NCBI GenBank assembly: GCA_002694685.1
Contig: NZMW01000002.1
Location: 124,001 to 188,000, forward strand
DNA length: 64,000 nt
From: Balneola sp.
GTDB lineage: Bacteria; Bacteroidota; Rhodothermia; Balneolales; Balneolaceae
Reading direction: 5' to 3'
Shown here: in pieces, positions 26,580 through 35,842 of the stretch
How positions within the stretch are numbered: position 1 is the first letter of the stretch
Layout: each line of letters starts with the position of its first letter
Position numbers and translations under genes: made by a program
Notes under the pieces: model-generated
Seen by the model: the letters and a program-made list of their open reading frames with translations, nothing else
Told to the model about the DNA's origin: nothing
The model's database searches: none

Positions 26580-27941
26580 TTAAAACAACTTCTTATGAAT
26601 CTTCTGGGCCGTTTCAATCAGTTTTTCATTCTCTAATACCACATTCAGGATTCTCTTTTCCTTGCTGAATGAAATGAGATCAACTGGAATCTCGCCAATT
26701 GAATTGAATATTTGCTCTGTAAGTTTTTCTGCGGAATGAATGGAGCAGCCTATAAGCGTGAGCAACCCTTTATTACGTTCAAGAGATACAGTCCCAATCT
26801 CGATAAATTCTTTAGAAAGTTTGTCGAGTAACTCAGAATCAGACAGTGCAATAGTTACGGAAGCTTCCGTAGTGTTTACAGCATCTACAGCGAGGCGATG
26901 TTTTTCTAAAACAGAAAACACCTTAGTCAGAAATGAGTAGCCCATAACCGTTTCATAAGCACTAATGGTTAGGGTTGCCATGTCTGATTTAAAAGACATC
27001 GCCAGCACATCGTGATCATGCTTTGCTTCACGTACAATCTTGGTTCCTGCTTCATCCGGCTTAAACATATTCTTAACAAATACAGGTATGTTTCTTTCCT
27101 GTGCAGGTTTTAAGGTAGAAGGGTGAAGGACTTTGGCACCAAAGTAAGCCATTTCCGTAGCATCAAAATAACTCATCACAGCGAGCGGTTTTGCTTCAGG
27201 GATGAACCGTGGGTCGCTGGTGTAAACTCCGCTTACATCCGTCCATATTTCGATTGTTTCTGCATGAACGGCACCTCCAATCAAACTCGCCGTATAATCA
27301 GAACCTTCAAATCCAAGCGTTGTAATGGTCTTCTCATTTGATTCCCCATAAAACCCACCGATGATGGGAATAAACCCGCTTTCAATAACCGTCTCAAGAG
27401 ATCCGCAACGTTGGTTGATTTGCATCATATTCGGATTTGCACGCCCATATTCTGTATCGGTCTTTATAAGCTTTCGGGCTTCAATATGCTGGGTCATCAT
27501 ATCAAGAGCCAAGCCACACTGCGCCAAAAGGTATGATGAAATCTGCTCTCCCATGGCAGAGATAGCGTCTTTCATTTGCGGTGAAAGAGTTCCCTGCCGT
27601 TCCGTATAGGTAAGCAGCTTATTTAGCTTACTGATTTTAGCGGCTGTGTTTTTAGTACAGCTTTCTTTGATCAGCTTATTCTTGGCATGGGGATTTTCTT
27701 CGAGGAAATCAGAAACGACCTTGCTATGCCGGTCCTGAATAGCTTTGGAAACTTCTATAGCTTCATCGAGTTTTCCTTCAGCAGCTAAATTGCCGGCTTC
27801 AACCAGCTGTCGTGTTGTTCGTGCAGTTGCTGAAACTACCACTACAGGGAATTCATAGTTATCGATGATCTCCAATACCTGTTTCCAGGTTTGATGATCG
27901 GCCATGGAGGTGCCGCCGAATTTAAGTACGTTAATTTGCAT
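26580..27941 (-). CDS. lysC: Aspartate kinase
   Basis: Phosphorylates aspartate, the first step toward lysine, threonine, methionine and diaminopimelate. The 453-residue protein starts MQINVLKFGGTSMAD, the canonical kinase N-terminus, and contains FEGSDYTASLIGGAVHAETI and WTDVSGVYTSDPRFIPEAK of the amino-acid-kinase fold. C-terminal ACT domains (about 310-453, with TISAYETVMGYSFLTKVF and LTLIGCSIHSAEKL) indicate feedback control. It is monofunctional, without a homoserine dehydrogenase extension. lysA is encoded 1.5 kb downstream on the same strand, so two lysine/diaminopimelate genes lie close but not adjacent. Confidence 0.95.
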   Translation of the reverse strand: MQINVLKFGGTSMADHQTWKQVLEIIDNYEFPVVVVSATARTTRQLVEAGNLAAEGKLDEAIEVSKAIQDRHSKVVSDFLEENPHAKNKLIKESCTKNTAAKISKLNKLLTYTERQGTLSPQMKDAISAMGEQISSYLLAQCGLALDMMTQHIEARKLIKTDTEYGRANPNMMQINQRCGSLETVIESGFIPIIGGFYGESNEKTITTLGFEGSDYTASLIGGAVHAETIEIWTDVSGVYTSDPRFIPEAKPLAVMSYFDATEMAYFGAKVLHPSTLKPAQERNIPVFVKNMFKPDEAGTKIVREAKHDHDVLAMSFKSDMATLTISAYETVMGYSFLTKVFSVLEKHRLAVDAVNTTEASVTIALSDSELLDKLSKEFIEIGTVSLERNKGLLTLIGCSIHSAEKLTEQIFNSIGEIPVDLISFSKEKRILNVVLENEKLIETAQKIHKKLF

Positions 27942-28258
27942 AAAATAGCTTCTTAAAAATGAGTGTAGAAAATAAGGGGAATCTTATCCTATTCCATGCC
28001 AAATCCTGAATTAAGTTCCGGGAGTTGAGCCACTAAATCTCTAAAGCGCGAAATGAGATAAAGTGTTTTGTAAAACAAGCATGTAGAGGATTCTAGCAGA
28101 TAATTGGTATGGTTTTAAGGAATACGATAGTTAGAACTCCCTGATTATCTATGTGATCTGTATTGTATTTATAGACAAATTTTCATCTTTCTTTGAGCCT
28201 TAGAGATTTAGTGGCGCTGAATAAAGAGACTCACCTAAAGAAAGGGTATCTTTAGAAC
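27942..28258. other. Intergenic region with a spaced 16-bp inverted repeat
   Basis: About 317 bases between divergent genes. GCCACTAAATCTCTAA at 28029-28044 is perfectly inverted at 28200-28215, enclosing about 155 AT-rich bases that begin with GCGCGAAATGAGATAAAG, a fragment shared with family A repeats. The space between the arms encodes nothing recognisable. Confidence 0.6.
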
Positions 28259-29482
28259 ATGAGTAAAAAAGAGCTACAAGTTGCGGTAATTGGTGGAGGT
28301 GCGGCTGGATTTTTCAGCGCTATATCAGCTAAAACACACAATCCGGATGCCAAAGTCACCATCTATGAAAAGTCGGATAAGCTACTTTCAAAAGTCAGGA
28401 TTTCAGGTGGCGGAAGATGTAATGTAACCCACCATTGTTTTGATGTGAGGGAACTTGTGAAGTTTTACCCTCGCGGTGAGCGGCCTTTAAAGAAAGCCTT
28501 TGGGATGTGGTCGCCATCGGATACAGTGGCTTGGTTTGAGAAAAGGGGAGTAGAGCTTAAGACGGAACCTGATGGACGTATGTTCCCAACTACCGATGAT
28601 TCTGAAACGATCATCGACTGTCTCATGGAAGAAACCCGGAAGCTGGGTATAGGAATCAAAACCGGCGCCAATATAAAAAGCCTTTCGAAGCTGGAAGAAG
28701 GCTATGAGATGGGATTCCATCGGGGAGGGAGGAAAACGGCTGACAGAGTAATTATTGCAACAGGAGGAAGTCCGCGAGCAAAAGGCTTTGATTGGCTGCG
28801 CGAGCTTGGGCACGATATTGAAGAACCGGTTCCTTCATTATTTACATTCAACATGCCGGACGAACCGATAAAAGAGCTAATGGGTGTTGTTGCCGAGCCG
28901 GTTTCCATTAAAATTATGGGATCGAATCTTAAAAGCAGTGGCCCTTTGTTAATTACTCACTGGGGAATGAGCGGCCCGGCCGTGTTAAAGCTATCATCTT
29001 TTGGGGCTCGCGATTTCCATGACATGGATTATGAGTTCAAAGCCTTGGTAAACTGGACGGGAGATCGGCCTGAGCAGGAAGTGAGGTCATTACTCAAAGA
29101 CATAGAAGCCGAGCACGGAAAAAAGAAAATTCCGAATGTAAATCCATTTGGACTGCCCAATAGATTATGGAATTTTCTGATTGATAAGCTGGAACTTGGG
29201 GATGCCATGATCTGGCAAAATTTGGGGAAGAAAAACATCAATCGCTTGGTGCATTTACTCACTAATGACGAGTATCAGGTTCAGGGAAAAACGACTTTCA
29301 AAGAAGAGTTTGTAACCTGTGGCGGAATTAGCCTGCTGGATGTAGATATGAAAACAATGGAAAGCCGAAAATCACCAGATCTCTACTTTGCGGGTGAAGT
29401 GCTAGATATTGATGGAGTCACAGGTGGATTCAATTTTCAGGCAGCATGGACAACTGGGTATATTGCCGGGAAGCTCAAATAA
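28259..29482 (+). CDS. HI0933/YhiN-family flavoprotein
   Basis: NAD(P)/FAD-dependent oxidoreductase-like flavoprotein of 407 residues and unknown substrate. The Rossmann motif VIGGGAAGFFSAISAK (about 10-25) and the diagnostic KVRISGGGRCNVTHHC (about 46-61) place it in the HI0933 family. ADRVIIATGGSPRAKGFDW and the C-terminal DIDGVTGGFNFQAAWTTGY also match. The family is widespread and near-universally annotated without a proven reaction. Its stop codon lies inside a perfect palindrome shared with the convergent lysA stop. Confidence 0.92.
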   Translation: MSKKELQVAVIGGGAAGFFSAISAKTHNPDAKVTIYEKSDKLLSKVRISGGGRCNVTHHCFDVRELVKFYPRGERPLKKAFGMWSPSDTVAWFEKRGVELKTEPDGRMFPTTDDSETIIDCLMEETRKLGIGIKTGANIKSLSKLEEGYEMGFHRGGRKTADRVIIATGGSPRAKGFDWLRELGHDIEEPVPSLFTFNMPDEPIKELMGVVAEPVSIKIMGSNLKSSGPLLITHWGMSGPAVLKLSSFGARDFHDMDYEFKALVNWTGDRPEQEVRSLLKDIEAEHGKKKIPNVNPFGLPNRLWNFLIDKLELGDAMIWQNLGKKNINRLVHLLTNDEYQVQGKTTFKEEFVTCGGISLLDVDMKTMESRKSPDLYFAGEVLDIDGVTGGFNFQAAWTTGYIAGKLK

Positions 29483-29504
29483 TTCAAAATTTTGAATTAT
29501 TTGA
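29475..29504. terminator. 30-bp perfect palindrome spanning both convergent stop codons
   Basis: TCAAATAATTCAAAA is followed immediately by its exact reverse complement. The stop codons of both convergent genes (TAA at 29480-29482, and TAA on the minus strand at 29497-29499) lie symmetrically inside it. The T-rich flanks could terminate transcription in both directions. Confidence 0.65.
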
Positions 29505-30654
29505 TGTCATCTGAGAATATAGAAGGATTCGCTTCCCTCAAGTTATATGCACTTCTCATTACTTCACCATATGCACCGGCACTTCGGATAGCCACTAGAT
29601 CACCGCGCTGAACTTCTGGGATGGAAATGTCTTTTCGGAAGGTATCTGAGCTCTCACAAATCGGGCCAACCACATCATAGGTTTTTTCAGTTTTATCGCT
29701 TGTAAGAACATCGATACGGTGAGTAGCCTGATAGAGAGCGGGACGGATAAGTTCTGTCATGCCCGCATCAACCACAGCGAAGTTCTTGGCCTGTCCGCTT
29801 TTCGTAAACAGCACTTTCGTAATCAGGCTACCACACTGACCTACAATTGAACGGCCTAATTCAAAGTGTAACTTCTGATGACTTTTTAGGGTGATGTTCT
29901 CTTTAAAAAGCCCAAAGAAACGTTCAAAATCAGGAATAGAATTATTGTTAGGGTGATCGTAGTTAATGCCAAATCCACCGCCAACATTAATAACCGTAAG
30001 CTTGAATCCCTTGTCTTCGATGTAATTGTTAAGCTGATTGGCTTTTTTGCAGAGCTCCTCAAAAGGAGTGAATTTTTGGATCTGAGATCCAATATGAAAG
30101 TGGATGCCTATTAATTCGATGTTTTTTAACCGAGGCAACATTCCCAGGACCTCATCTAAATCGGTCTCATTAATTCCGAACTTGTTTTCCTTGAGTCCGG
30201 TCGTAATATATTTATGCGTATCGGCTTCAACATTTGGGTTAAGTCGCAAAGCGATGTGTGCTTTTTTCCCATGTTTTCCGGCCATTTCATTAAGTACTTC
30301 TATTTCCTGATGCGACTCAACGTTGAAGCAAAAGATATCATGCTTAAGCCCTAATTCTATTTCTTCGTCACTTTTACCAACCCCTGCAAAGGCTATTTCA
30401 TCCGGATTAAATCCTGCTTCAATGGCACGGTTTACTTCACCACCACTTACGCAATCAGCTCCCAGACCCGCTTCCTTAATAATCTCAAGAATACGAGTTT
30501 GATTATTCGCCTTTAAAGCGAAGTGAACATGAAAGTCTTTAGCAATTGCATGTTTCTTTACTTCTTCGAGCGTCTTTCTGAGTACGTCAAAATCATAGAA
30601 AAAATAGGGGGTTTTAAACTTTTGCAGTGCAGGAATAATAGTGTTTGGAAACAT
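29497..30654 (-). CDS. lysA: Diaminopimelate decarboxylase
   Basis: PLP enzyme making L-lysine from meso-diaminopimelate. It has 385 residues; the barrel opens with TPYFFYDFDVLRKT and the PLP lysine is Lys48 in HVHFALKANN. Further barrel landmarks are GADCVSGGEVNRAIEAG, NPNVEADTHKYITTGLKENK, IHFHIGSQI and NVGGGFGINY. The C-terminal VGPICESSDTFRKD carries the Cys of the neighbouring subunit's active site, and GAYGEVMRSAYN completes the site. LysA is favoured over other decarboxylases of this fold by these motifs and by aspartate kinase nearby. Confidence 0.95.
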   Translation of the reverse strand: MFPNTIIPALQKFKTPYFFYDFDVLRKTLEEVKKHAIAKDFHVHFALKANNQTRILEIIKEAGLGADCVSGGEVNRAIEAGFNPDEIAFAGVGKSDEEIELGLKHDIFCFNVESHQEIEVLNEMAGKHGKKAHIALRLNPNVEADTHKYITTGLKENKFGINETDLDEVLGMLPRLKNIELIGIHFHIGSQIQKFTPFEELCKKANQLNNYIEDKGFKLTVINVGGGFGINYDHPNNNSIPDFERFFGLFKENITLKSHQKLHFELGRSIVGQCGSLITKVLFTKSGQAKNFAVVDAGMTELIRPALYQATHRIDVLTSDKTEKTYDVVGPICESSDTFRKDISIPEVQRGDLVAIRSAGAYGEVMRSAYNLREANPSIFSDDIK

Positions 30655-31138
30655 GAATTAGTTGAGTTGGACTGAAGCTAAAATTTTGTATTCAAAGCAA
30701 AATGAACCGTATTAGGTTCATTAATTTATTACTAAGAATGGCCTAAAGTTTAAAAAATAAAATTTATGAACGCATTCATAAAATACCGTGTATAAGGTAC
30801 TGAATGTACATCTAACTTTTGAAGATCATTCAGAATAATATTTATATAATAACCAAAAGCTTAAAAGGCAGATCAGCATGTAATTATGGTAAGGTTATGT
30901 TATTATGCTAGGGTTAAAATAAATGATCAAATTCAATCAATAATCCCGTAAATTTTCCTTTTAGCATAAGGATGGATGCTAAGTAAGTTTATCTGTTCAA
31001 ATCGGGATAACCTTTAAACAATTTCAGGACTACTTACAGTTCAAGAGAACTGTCTATTTTTTTGATTTAATATTATGAAGCAGAGCTTCAATCTGGATTT
31101 ACTAACTACTTTTAAAACCTTTTCAAGGGCAGTATAAC
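30655..31138. other. Long AT-rich intergenic region with one small inverted repeat
   Basis: About 484 bases between divergent lysA and the permease gene. It has an 8-bp inverted repeat TTTATGAA-CGCA-TTCATAAA at 30763-30782, which could be an operator or hairpin. No ORF with family character is visible and none of the dispersed repeats of this window occurs here. It is long for a simple promoter region. Confidence 0.45.
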
Positions 31139-33244
31139 ATGAAACATGAAAAATTAGCCAAAGAATTAGGGCTATCAGATGTATATGCAATTGCTACTGG
31201 AGCAATGTTTAGTTCAGGCTTTTTTCTATTACCTGGTTTAGCAGCCGCTGAAACGGGTCCTTCTGTATTTTTAGCTTATTTGGTTTCTGGTATTATCGTA
31301 CTCCCAACTATGTTTAGCGTTGCCGAATTAGCGACGGCCATGCCTAAAGCTGGAGGTACTTACTATATCATCGACAGAAGTCTGGGACCCATGATTGGTA
31401 CAATTGGGGGATACGGTTCATGGTTAGCCTTAGTCCTGAAAAGTGCTTTTGCTTTGATAGGTATGGGAGCGTACATATCCATTTTTTATGAAGTTCCGAT
31501 AATACCAGTAGCTGTGATTTTGACCATCGTTTTTGGGATTTTGAATGTGGTGGGAGCTAAAGAAACCACGATGTTGCAGAAGATTTTGGTAACAGCGTTA
31601 GTCTCCATCATGTTTTTCTACATTGTACAAGGGGTATTTGCTGTTTTTGAGCTGGATATTGTAAAAGTGACTCAAGAGCAATTCACTCCATTTTTTATTG
31701 ATGGCTATTATGGATTTTTCGCTACGGTAGGGATGGTGTTTGTGTCTTATGCCGGTCTCACAAAAGTAGCTAGCATAGCCGAAGAGGTTAAAAATCCAGA
31801 TCGGAATATTCCTCTGGGAATGTTTCTGGCGATTGCTACAGCGGTCACGGTTTATGTGATAGGTGTATATATCATGGTTGCTTTGCTTGAACCTGCAGCC
31901 TTCCGCGAAGATCTTACGCCGGTTGCTACAGCAGGAGAGGTATTTTTAGATTGGCTTCCTGAACCAACAGGACTAATTCTGGTTGTGATTGCGGCTGTAG
32001 CGGCTTTTGCCTCAACTGGAAATGCAGGAATTATGTCGGCTTCCAGATACCCAATGGCAATGGCGCGCGATAAATTAATCAACGAACGATTTGCCAAGCT
32101 TAGTAAACTGGGAACACCGCTATGGTCAGTAGTGGCCACGGTATTGATGATGATATTCTTCTTGGTAGCTTTCAATGTTGCTGAAGTTGCGAAGCTCGCG
32201 AGTGCTTTTCAGTTACTGCTATTTGGGTTACTGAATCTTGCCGTAATTGTAATGCGAGAAAGTAAGATTGAGGAATATGATCCTGGCTTTAATTCACCAT
32301 TCTATCCCTGGATACAGATTGCGGGTATTATACTATCCATTATTCTGATTTTTGAAATGGGCGTCTTATCTATTCTATTCACAATTCTTGTGAGTGTATT
32401 CGGAATTATTTGGTTCAAGTACTATGCAGCGGATAAAGTAGATCGTCAAGGTGCTATTTTTCATGTTCATGCCCGGCTTGGAAAAAACAAAGATCAGGGA
32501 CTTGAGCACGAAATGAGAAATATATTACGAGAAAAAGGTCTGCGTCAAGAAGATCCATATGAGGAAATGATATCAAGAGCAGATGTACTCGAGTTCGATT
32601 CATCCGTTGGGTACGACGAGATTCTTGAGGAAACCAGCAAGCTGTACTCCGAAAAACTAGGCAGAAGTACTGATGAATTATATGAAATGTTTTCTGAGCT
32701 CGATGCCGATAAAATCATTCCTATTGCAAGCGGGGTAGCTCTGAATCATGCCCGAATTGATGCTGATATTTTACCTGAAATGGTGTTGGTTCGTATTAAA
32801 GGCGGCTTAAAAGTAGATAAGCTCAAAAAGCTGAATTCTAAAAAAGTAGGGGATGAATCCTTAAAGTGTTTACTTTTCTTCATAAGCCCTGACGAAAACG
32901 CGGGTCAACATTTGAGGATATTGGCCCATATCGCTGAAATGGTAAGTACGAAAAACTTCCTGAATAGGTGGATAGCAGCAGATAATGAAGAAGTACTTCG
33001 TGAGATTTTATTAAGGGATGAACGTTTCATCAGGCTTATTTTAAGCAATGATGATGGAACTTCAGAGTATGTTGGAAAGATGATTAAAGACATTTCCCTT
33101 CCAGGTCAAAGTCTGATCACAATTATAAGGCGGAATGACCAGATCAAAATTCCACATGGAATAACAGTCCTTCAGGAAGATGATGAAGTCTCCATCATCG
33201 GTGAGATTGAAGACATCAAATCACTGAAAAAACTGCTGAATTAA
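31139..33244 (+). CDS. APC-family permease fused to PTS EIIA-like and RCK_C-like domains
   Basis: Inner-membrane transporter of 701 residues. Residues 1-440 form about 12 hydrophobic segments of the amino acid-polyamine-organocation fold, with SDVYAIATGAMFSSGFFLLP, FSVAELATAMPKAGGTYYII and ASIAEEVKNPDRNIPLGMF. After a soluble linker, about 480-625 resembles a fructose/mannitol-type PTS EIIA domain: the block ASGVALNHARID holds His537 at the place of the phosphorylated His, and DENAGQHLRILAHIAEMV matches the family helix. Residues about 640-701 (GQSLITIIRRNDQIKIPHG...DDEVSIIGE) look like an RCK/TrkA C-terminal domain. Cargo is unknown. The EIIA and RCK_C calls rest on motif reading. Confidence 0.82.
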   Translation: MKHEKLAKELGLSDVYAIATGAMFSSGFFLLPGLAAAETGPSVFLAYLVSGIIVLPTMFSVAELATAMPKAGGTYYIIDRSLGPMIGTIGGYGSWLALVLKSAFALIGMGAYISIFYEVPIIPVAVILTIVFGILNVVGAKETTMLQKILVTALVSIMFFYIVQGVFAVFELDIVKVTQEQFTPFFIDGYYGFFATVGMVFVSYAGLTKVASIAEEVKNPDRNIPLGMFLAIATAVTVYVIGVYIMVALLEPAAFREDLTPVATAGEVFLDWLPEPTGLILVVIAAVAAFASTGNAGIMSASRYPMAMARDKLINERFAKLSKLGTPLWSVVATVLMMIFFLVAFNVAEVAKLASAFQLLLFGLLNLAVIVMRESKIEEYDPGFNSPFYPWIQIAGIILSIILIFEMGVLSILFTILVSVFGIIWFKYYAADKVDRQGAIFHVHARLGKNKDQGLEHEMRNILREKGLRQEDPYEEMISRADVLEFDSSVGYDEILEETSKLYSEKLGRSTDELYEMFSELDADKIIPIASGVALNHARIDADILPEMVLVRIKGGLKVDKLKKLNSKKVGDESLKCLLFFISPDENAGQHLRILAHIAEMVSTKNFLNRWIAADNEEVLREILLRDERFIRLILSNDDGTSEYVGKMIKDISLPGQSLITIIRRNDQIKIPHGITVLQEDDEVSIIGEIEDIKSLKKLLN

Positions 33245-33260
33245 TAACCAAGCTGAATAA

Positions 33261-34529
33261 TTAGAGAAGCTTTTGAGTAAGCTTCTCTACAATGGCTTCA
33301 AATTCGAGGGATGCTTCTTCGCTTTCTTTCATATTGCGCAGAGTGAATTTACCTTCTTGTAATTCATTCCCGCCAACAATGATAGTGTAGAGTGCATTTT
33401 CGCGGTTAGCATCTTTCATTTGAGCCTTCATGGATCTGCTCATATAATCCATGGTAGCTGAAAGGCCGGCCTCTCGAACTTTTGGGAGGTGGGAAAGAGC
33501 CCAGTTTCGAGCTTCATCACCTAAAGTCACAAAATAAACATCTACCGACTTCTCTTCGGCGAGGTTGATGTCCAGCTCCTCACAAGCAATCATTAGTCGC
33601 TCCATGCCGGCGGCAAAACCTACTGCGGGCGTATCTTGTCCACCAATTTCCTCAACAAGCAGGTCGTAGCGACCTCCCCCGGCTAAGGCATCTTGAGAGC
33701 CGAGATCTGGGCTTGTAAGCTCAAAAGCAGTACGGGTATAATAATCCATGCCGCGCACGAGGTAAGGATCCAGCGTGTAATCAATTCCAAGCTCAGACAG
33801 ATAATTAGTAACCCTCTCAAAATGCTCTTTCGATTCATCATTCAAATAATCCTGAATAACAGGTGCTTTTTTGATGAATTCCTGATCTTCTTCTTCCTTT
33901 GAATCAAGAATTCTCATCGGGTTTTTCTCAAAACGTTTTTGAGAAAGTTCACTCATTTTGTCAAGGTTTGGCTTAAGAAAATCTCTCAAAGCTTCTTTAT
34001 AAGCCTCCCGGCTTTCAGGGTCTCCCACTGAATTCAGCTTCAGCTCAAAATTCTTAATACCAATACGTTTGTAGATCTGCATCATAAAAGAAATGCATTC
34101 CACATCTGCAACAGGGTCATCACTCCCGATAATCTCAACCCCAAACTGATGAAACTGTCGTTGACGGCCTTTCTGTGGCTTCTCGGCCCGAAACATCGGT
34201 CCGATGTAATACAGTTTCTGAGAACCACCGCGCTGCTGCATGTGGTGTTCCACAAAAGCACGCACTACCGGTGCTGTAAGTTCAGGTCGCAGAACATAGT
34301 GGCTGTCGCCCTTTTTAAAAGCAAAAATCTCCTTGGAGACAATATCTGTCAGCTGACCAATTCCGCGAACAATCAGCTCCGTTTGCTCCATGATAGGAGT
34401 TCGTATTTCTTCAAAATTGAACTTAGCAGCTTCCTCGTGAATGATTTGTTCGAGCGCTCTCCACTTCGGAGATTCGTCAGGAAGAATGTCTACCATTCCG
34501 AGGTGGGTGGTGTATTTTGGTTTGGCCAT
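33261..34529 (-). CDS. hisS: Histidyl-tRNA synthetase
   Basis: Class II synthetase charging tRNA-His; 422 residues, normal for the bacterial enzyme. Motif 2 region MFRAEKPQKGRQRQFHQFGV, the histidine-specific motif LVRGMDYYTRTAFE, GGGRYD and motif 3 VGFAAGMERLMIA are all present. The C-terminal anticodon-binding domain is complete (to EKLTQKLL). The ATG at 34529 gives the usual start MAKPKYTTHLGMVDILPDE. A hairpin overlaps its 3' end. It converges with the permease gene at a 16-base gap. Confidence 0.96.
   Translation of the reverse strand: MAKPKYTTHLGMVDILPDESPKWRALEQIIHEEAAKFNFEEIRTPIMEQTELIVRGIGQLTDIVSKEIFAFKKGDSHYVLRPELTAPVVRAFVEHHMQQRGGSQKLYYIGPMFRAEKPQKGRQRQFHQFGVEIIGSDDPVADVECISFMMQIYKRIGIKNFELKLNSVGDPESREAYKEALRDFLKPNLDKMSELSQKRFEKNPMRILDSKEEEDQEFIKKAPVIQDYLNDESKEHFERVTNYLSELGIDYTLDPYLVRGMDYYTRTAFELTSPDLGSQDALAGGGRYDLLVEEIGGQDTPAVGFAAGMERLMIACEELDINLAEEKSVDVYFVTLGDEARNWALSHLPKVREAGLSATMDYMSRSMKAQMKDANRENALYTIIVGGNELQEGKFTLRNMKESEEASLEFEAIVEKLTQKLL
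33263..33288 (-). terminator. Hairpin overlapping the end of hisS
   Basis: AGAGAAGCTT and AAGCTTCTCT form a perfect 10-bp stem with a six-base loop, made from the last hisS codons and next to its TAA. There is little T tract, so termination is possible but not certain. Confidence 0.4.
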
Positions 34530-34705
34530 ACCTTACTATTTCCTTTGAAAATTATTTGAAAGAAGATAAGGTTCGTGTGGATGAATATCTGTACAATAAC
34601 TACCTTAATTTGCTATAAGATGAAGGCGAGATTTGTTTTCATTATGAGTAAAATCAAGAAGCTATTGAGTAGAGTATAAAATTATTTCCTTATTAAGAGA
34701 CTAGA

Positions 34706-35821
34706 ATGAACCGTATTTATCAGATCTTTGGAATGCGAATTAAAGTAGACACTTTTGAAAGCAGTGCTGGTGCAATACTGCATAATGAGTTATCACAATA
34801 CCCAATAGAGAGATCAAAGGATTATGATATAGCTATTAACTATGTATCAGATGTTGAAAAGGGTGATGTTATAAGCAGTAATCCTACTTTGAATTGGTTA
34901 TCAGGTGATGGCATGATTTGTCAACTTGGATCTGCTACTGTACAGTTTGTATTTGAGGAACATCAACTTGTAAAAATTAACTTTAGTATTAATCGGGAAT
35001 CTTCTCTGAAAAGAAATATCCGTAAATGGAAGTCCATACAGTATGCTACCGATGAGGAAGCTATTGGCCAAATATTTCATGAGTTGTTATTAGTACCTAT
35101 GGCATTCTTTGAGAAGGATTATTCTGTAGTACATAGTTCAGGAGTAGTTAATGGCAAAGGCGATGTTGTTCTATTTGGGGGGACTGGAGGCGTAGGTAAA
35201 ACATCATTGGAAATGGATTTATGCCTGAACCATAAATGCACTTTTTTCAATGATGATATAGCAGTTGTTGATTCTGAAGGCAATTGTTTCCCAAATTTTT
35301 CCTACCCAAAAATTTATGGCTATAACCTTCAGGGGGTTAAACAAATAAAGGAAAAGATATTAGGCGACCTATCTTTGGCGAATAGAATTCATTACAGCTT
35401 GCATGAGCTAAAAGGAAAAAACAAAGTAAGGAGGAGAGTTAGCCCTGCTGTTTTTTATGGACAGGTTTCTAACAGTGTGAAAAAGATTTCATCTTTTGTG
35501 GTTTTATTTAGGAGTAAGGTTGAAAAAATCAAAATGGAAGTTATTTCTGCAGAGAAAGCAGCTATTTTTAATTCAATTATTATGTCTACAGAGTACGATC
35601 TCTTTTTCAACCACCTTAGGTGGCATGAGTTTAACGCGCTTTCAATGGGTCAAAAACCTGCAAGTACATTCGATTCAATTATTGGAGAAAACACTGATAA
35701 TTTCAAAAGAAGCCTTGCTAAAGCAGATCAAATATATATGGCTCATATTCCTTTGGGAATTTCAAATTCCGATTATAAAGTCCAGATGGTTGAGGCTTTG
35801 AAAAAGAACGGACTTATTTAA
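34706..35821 (+). CDS. HprK-like P-loop protein at edge of polysaccharide cluster
   Basis: Predicted cytosolic nucleotide-binding protein of 371 residues. The C-terminal half contains a Walker A motif FGGTGGVGKTSLEMDL (about 156-171) and, 20 residues later, FFNDDIAVVDSEG, the paired-Asp block of HPr kinase/PEP carboxykinase-like folds. The N-terminal half (about 1-120) does not match HprK's own N-terminal domain. Proteins of this kind occur in capsule, exopolysaccharide and peptide-natural-product clusters with unproven roles. It is convergent with the flippase gene (21 bases). The sequence is AT-rich compared with flanking housekeeping genes. A true HPr(Ser) kinase role is possible but not supported beyond the fold. 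Confidence 0.7.
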   Translation: MNRIYQIFGMRIKVDTFESSAGAILHNELSQYPIERSKDYDIAINYVSDVEKGDVISSNPTLNWLSGDGMICQLGSATVQFVFEEHQLVKINFSINRESSLKRNIRKWKSIQYATDEEAIGQIFHELLLVPMAFFEKDYSVVHSSGVVNGKGDVVLFGGTGGVGKTSLEMDLCLNHKCTFFNDDIAVVDSEGNCFPNFSYPKIYGYNLQGVKQIKEKILGDLSLANRIHYSLHELKGKNKVRRRVSPAVFYGQVSNSVKKISSFVVLFRSKVEKIKMEVISAEKAAIFNSIIMSTEYDLFFNHLRWHEFNALSMGQKPASTFDSIIGENTDNFKRSLAKADQIYMAHIPLGISNSDYKVQMVEALKKNGLI

Positions 35822-35842
35822 TCGAGCCTAATTAAAAGGCAT

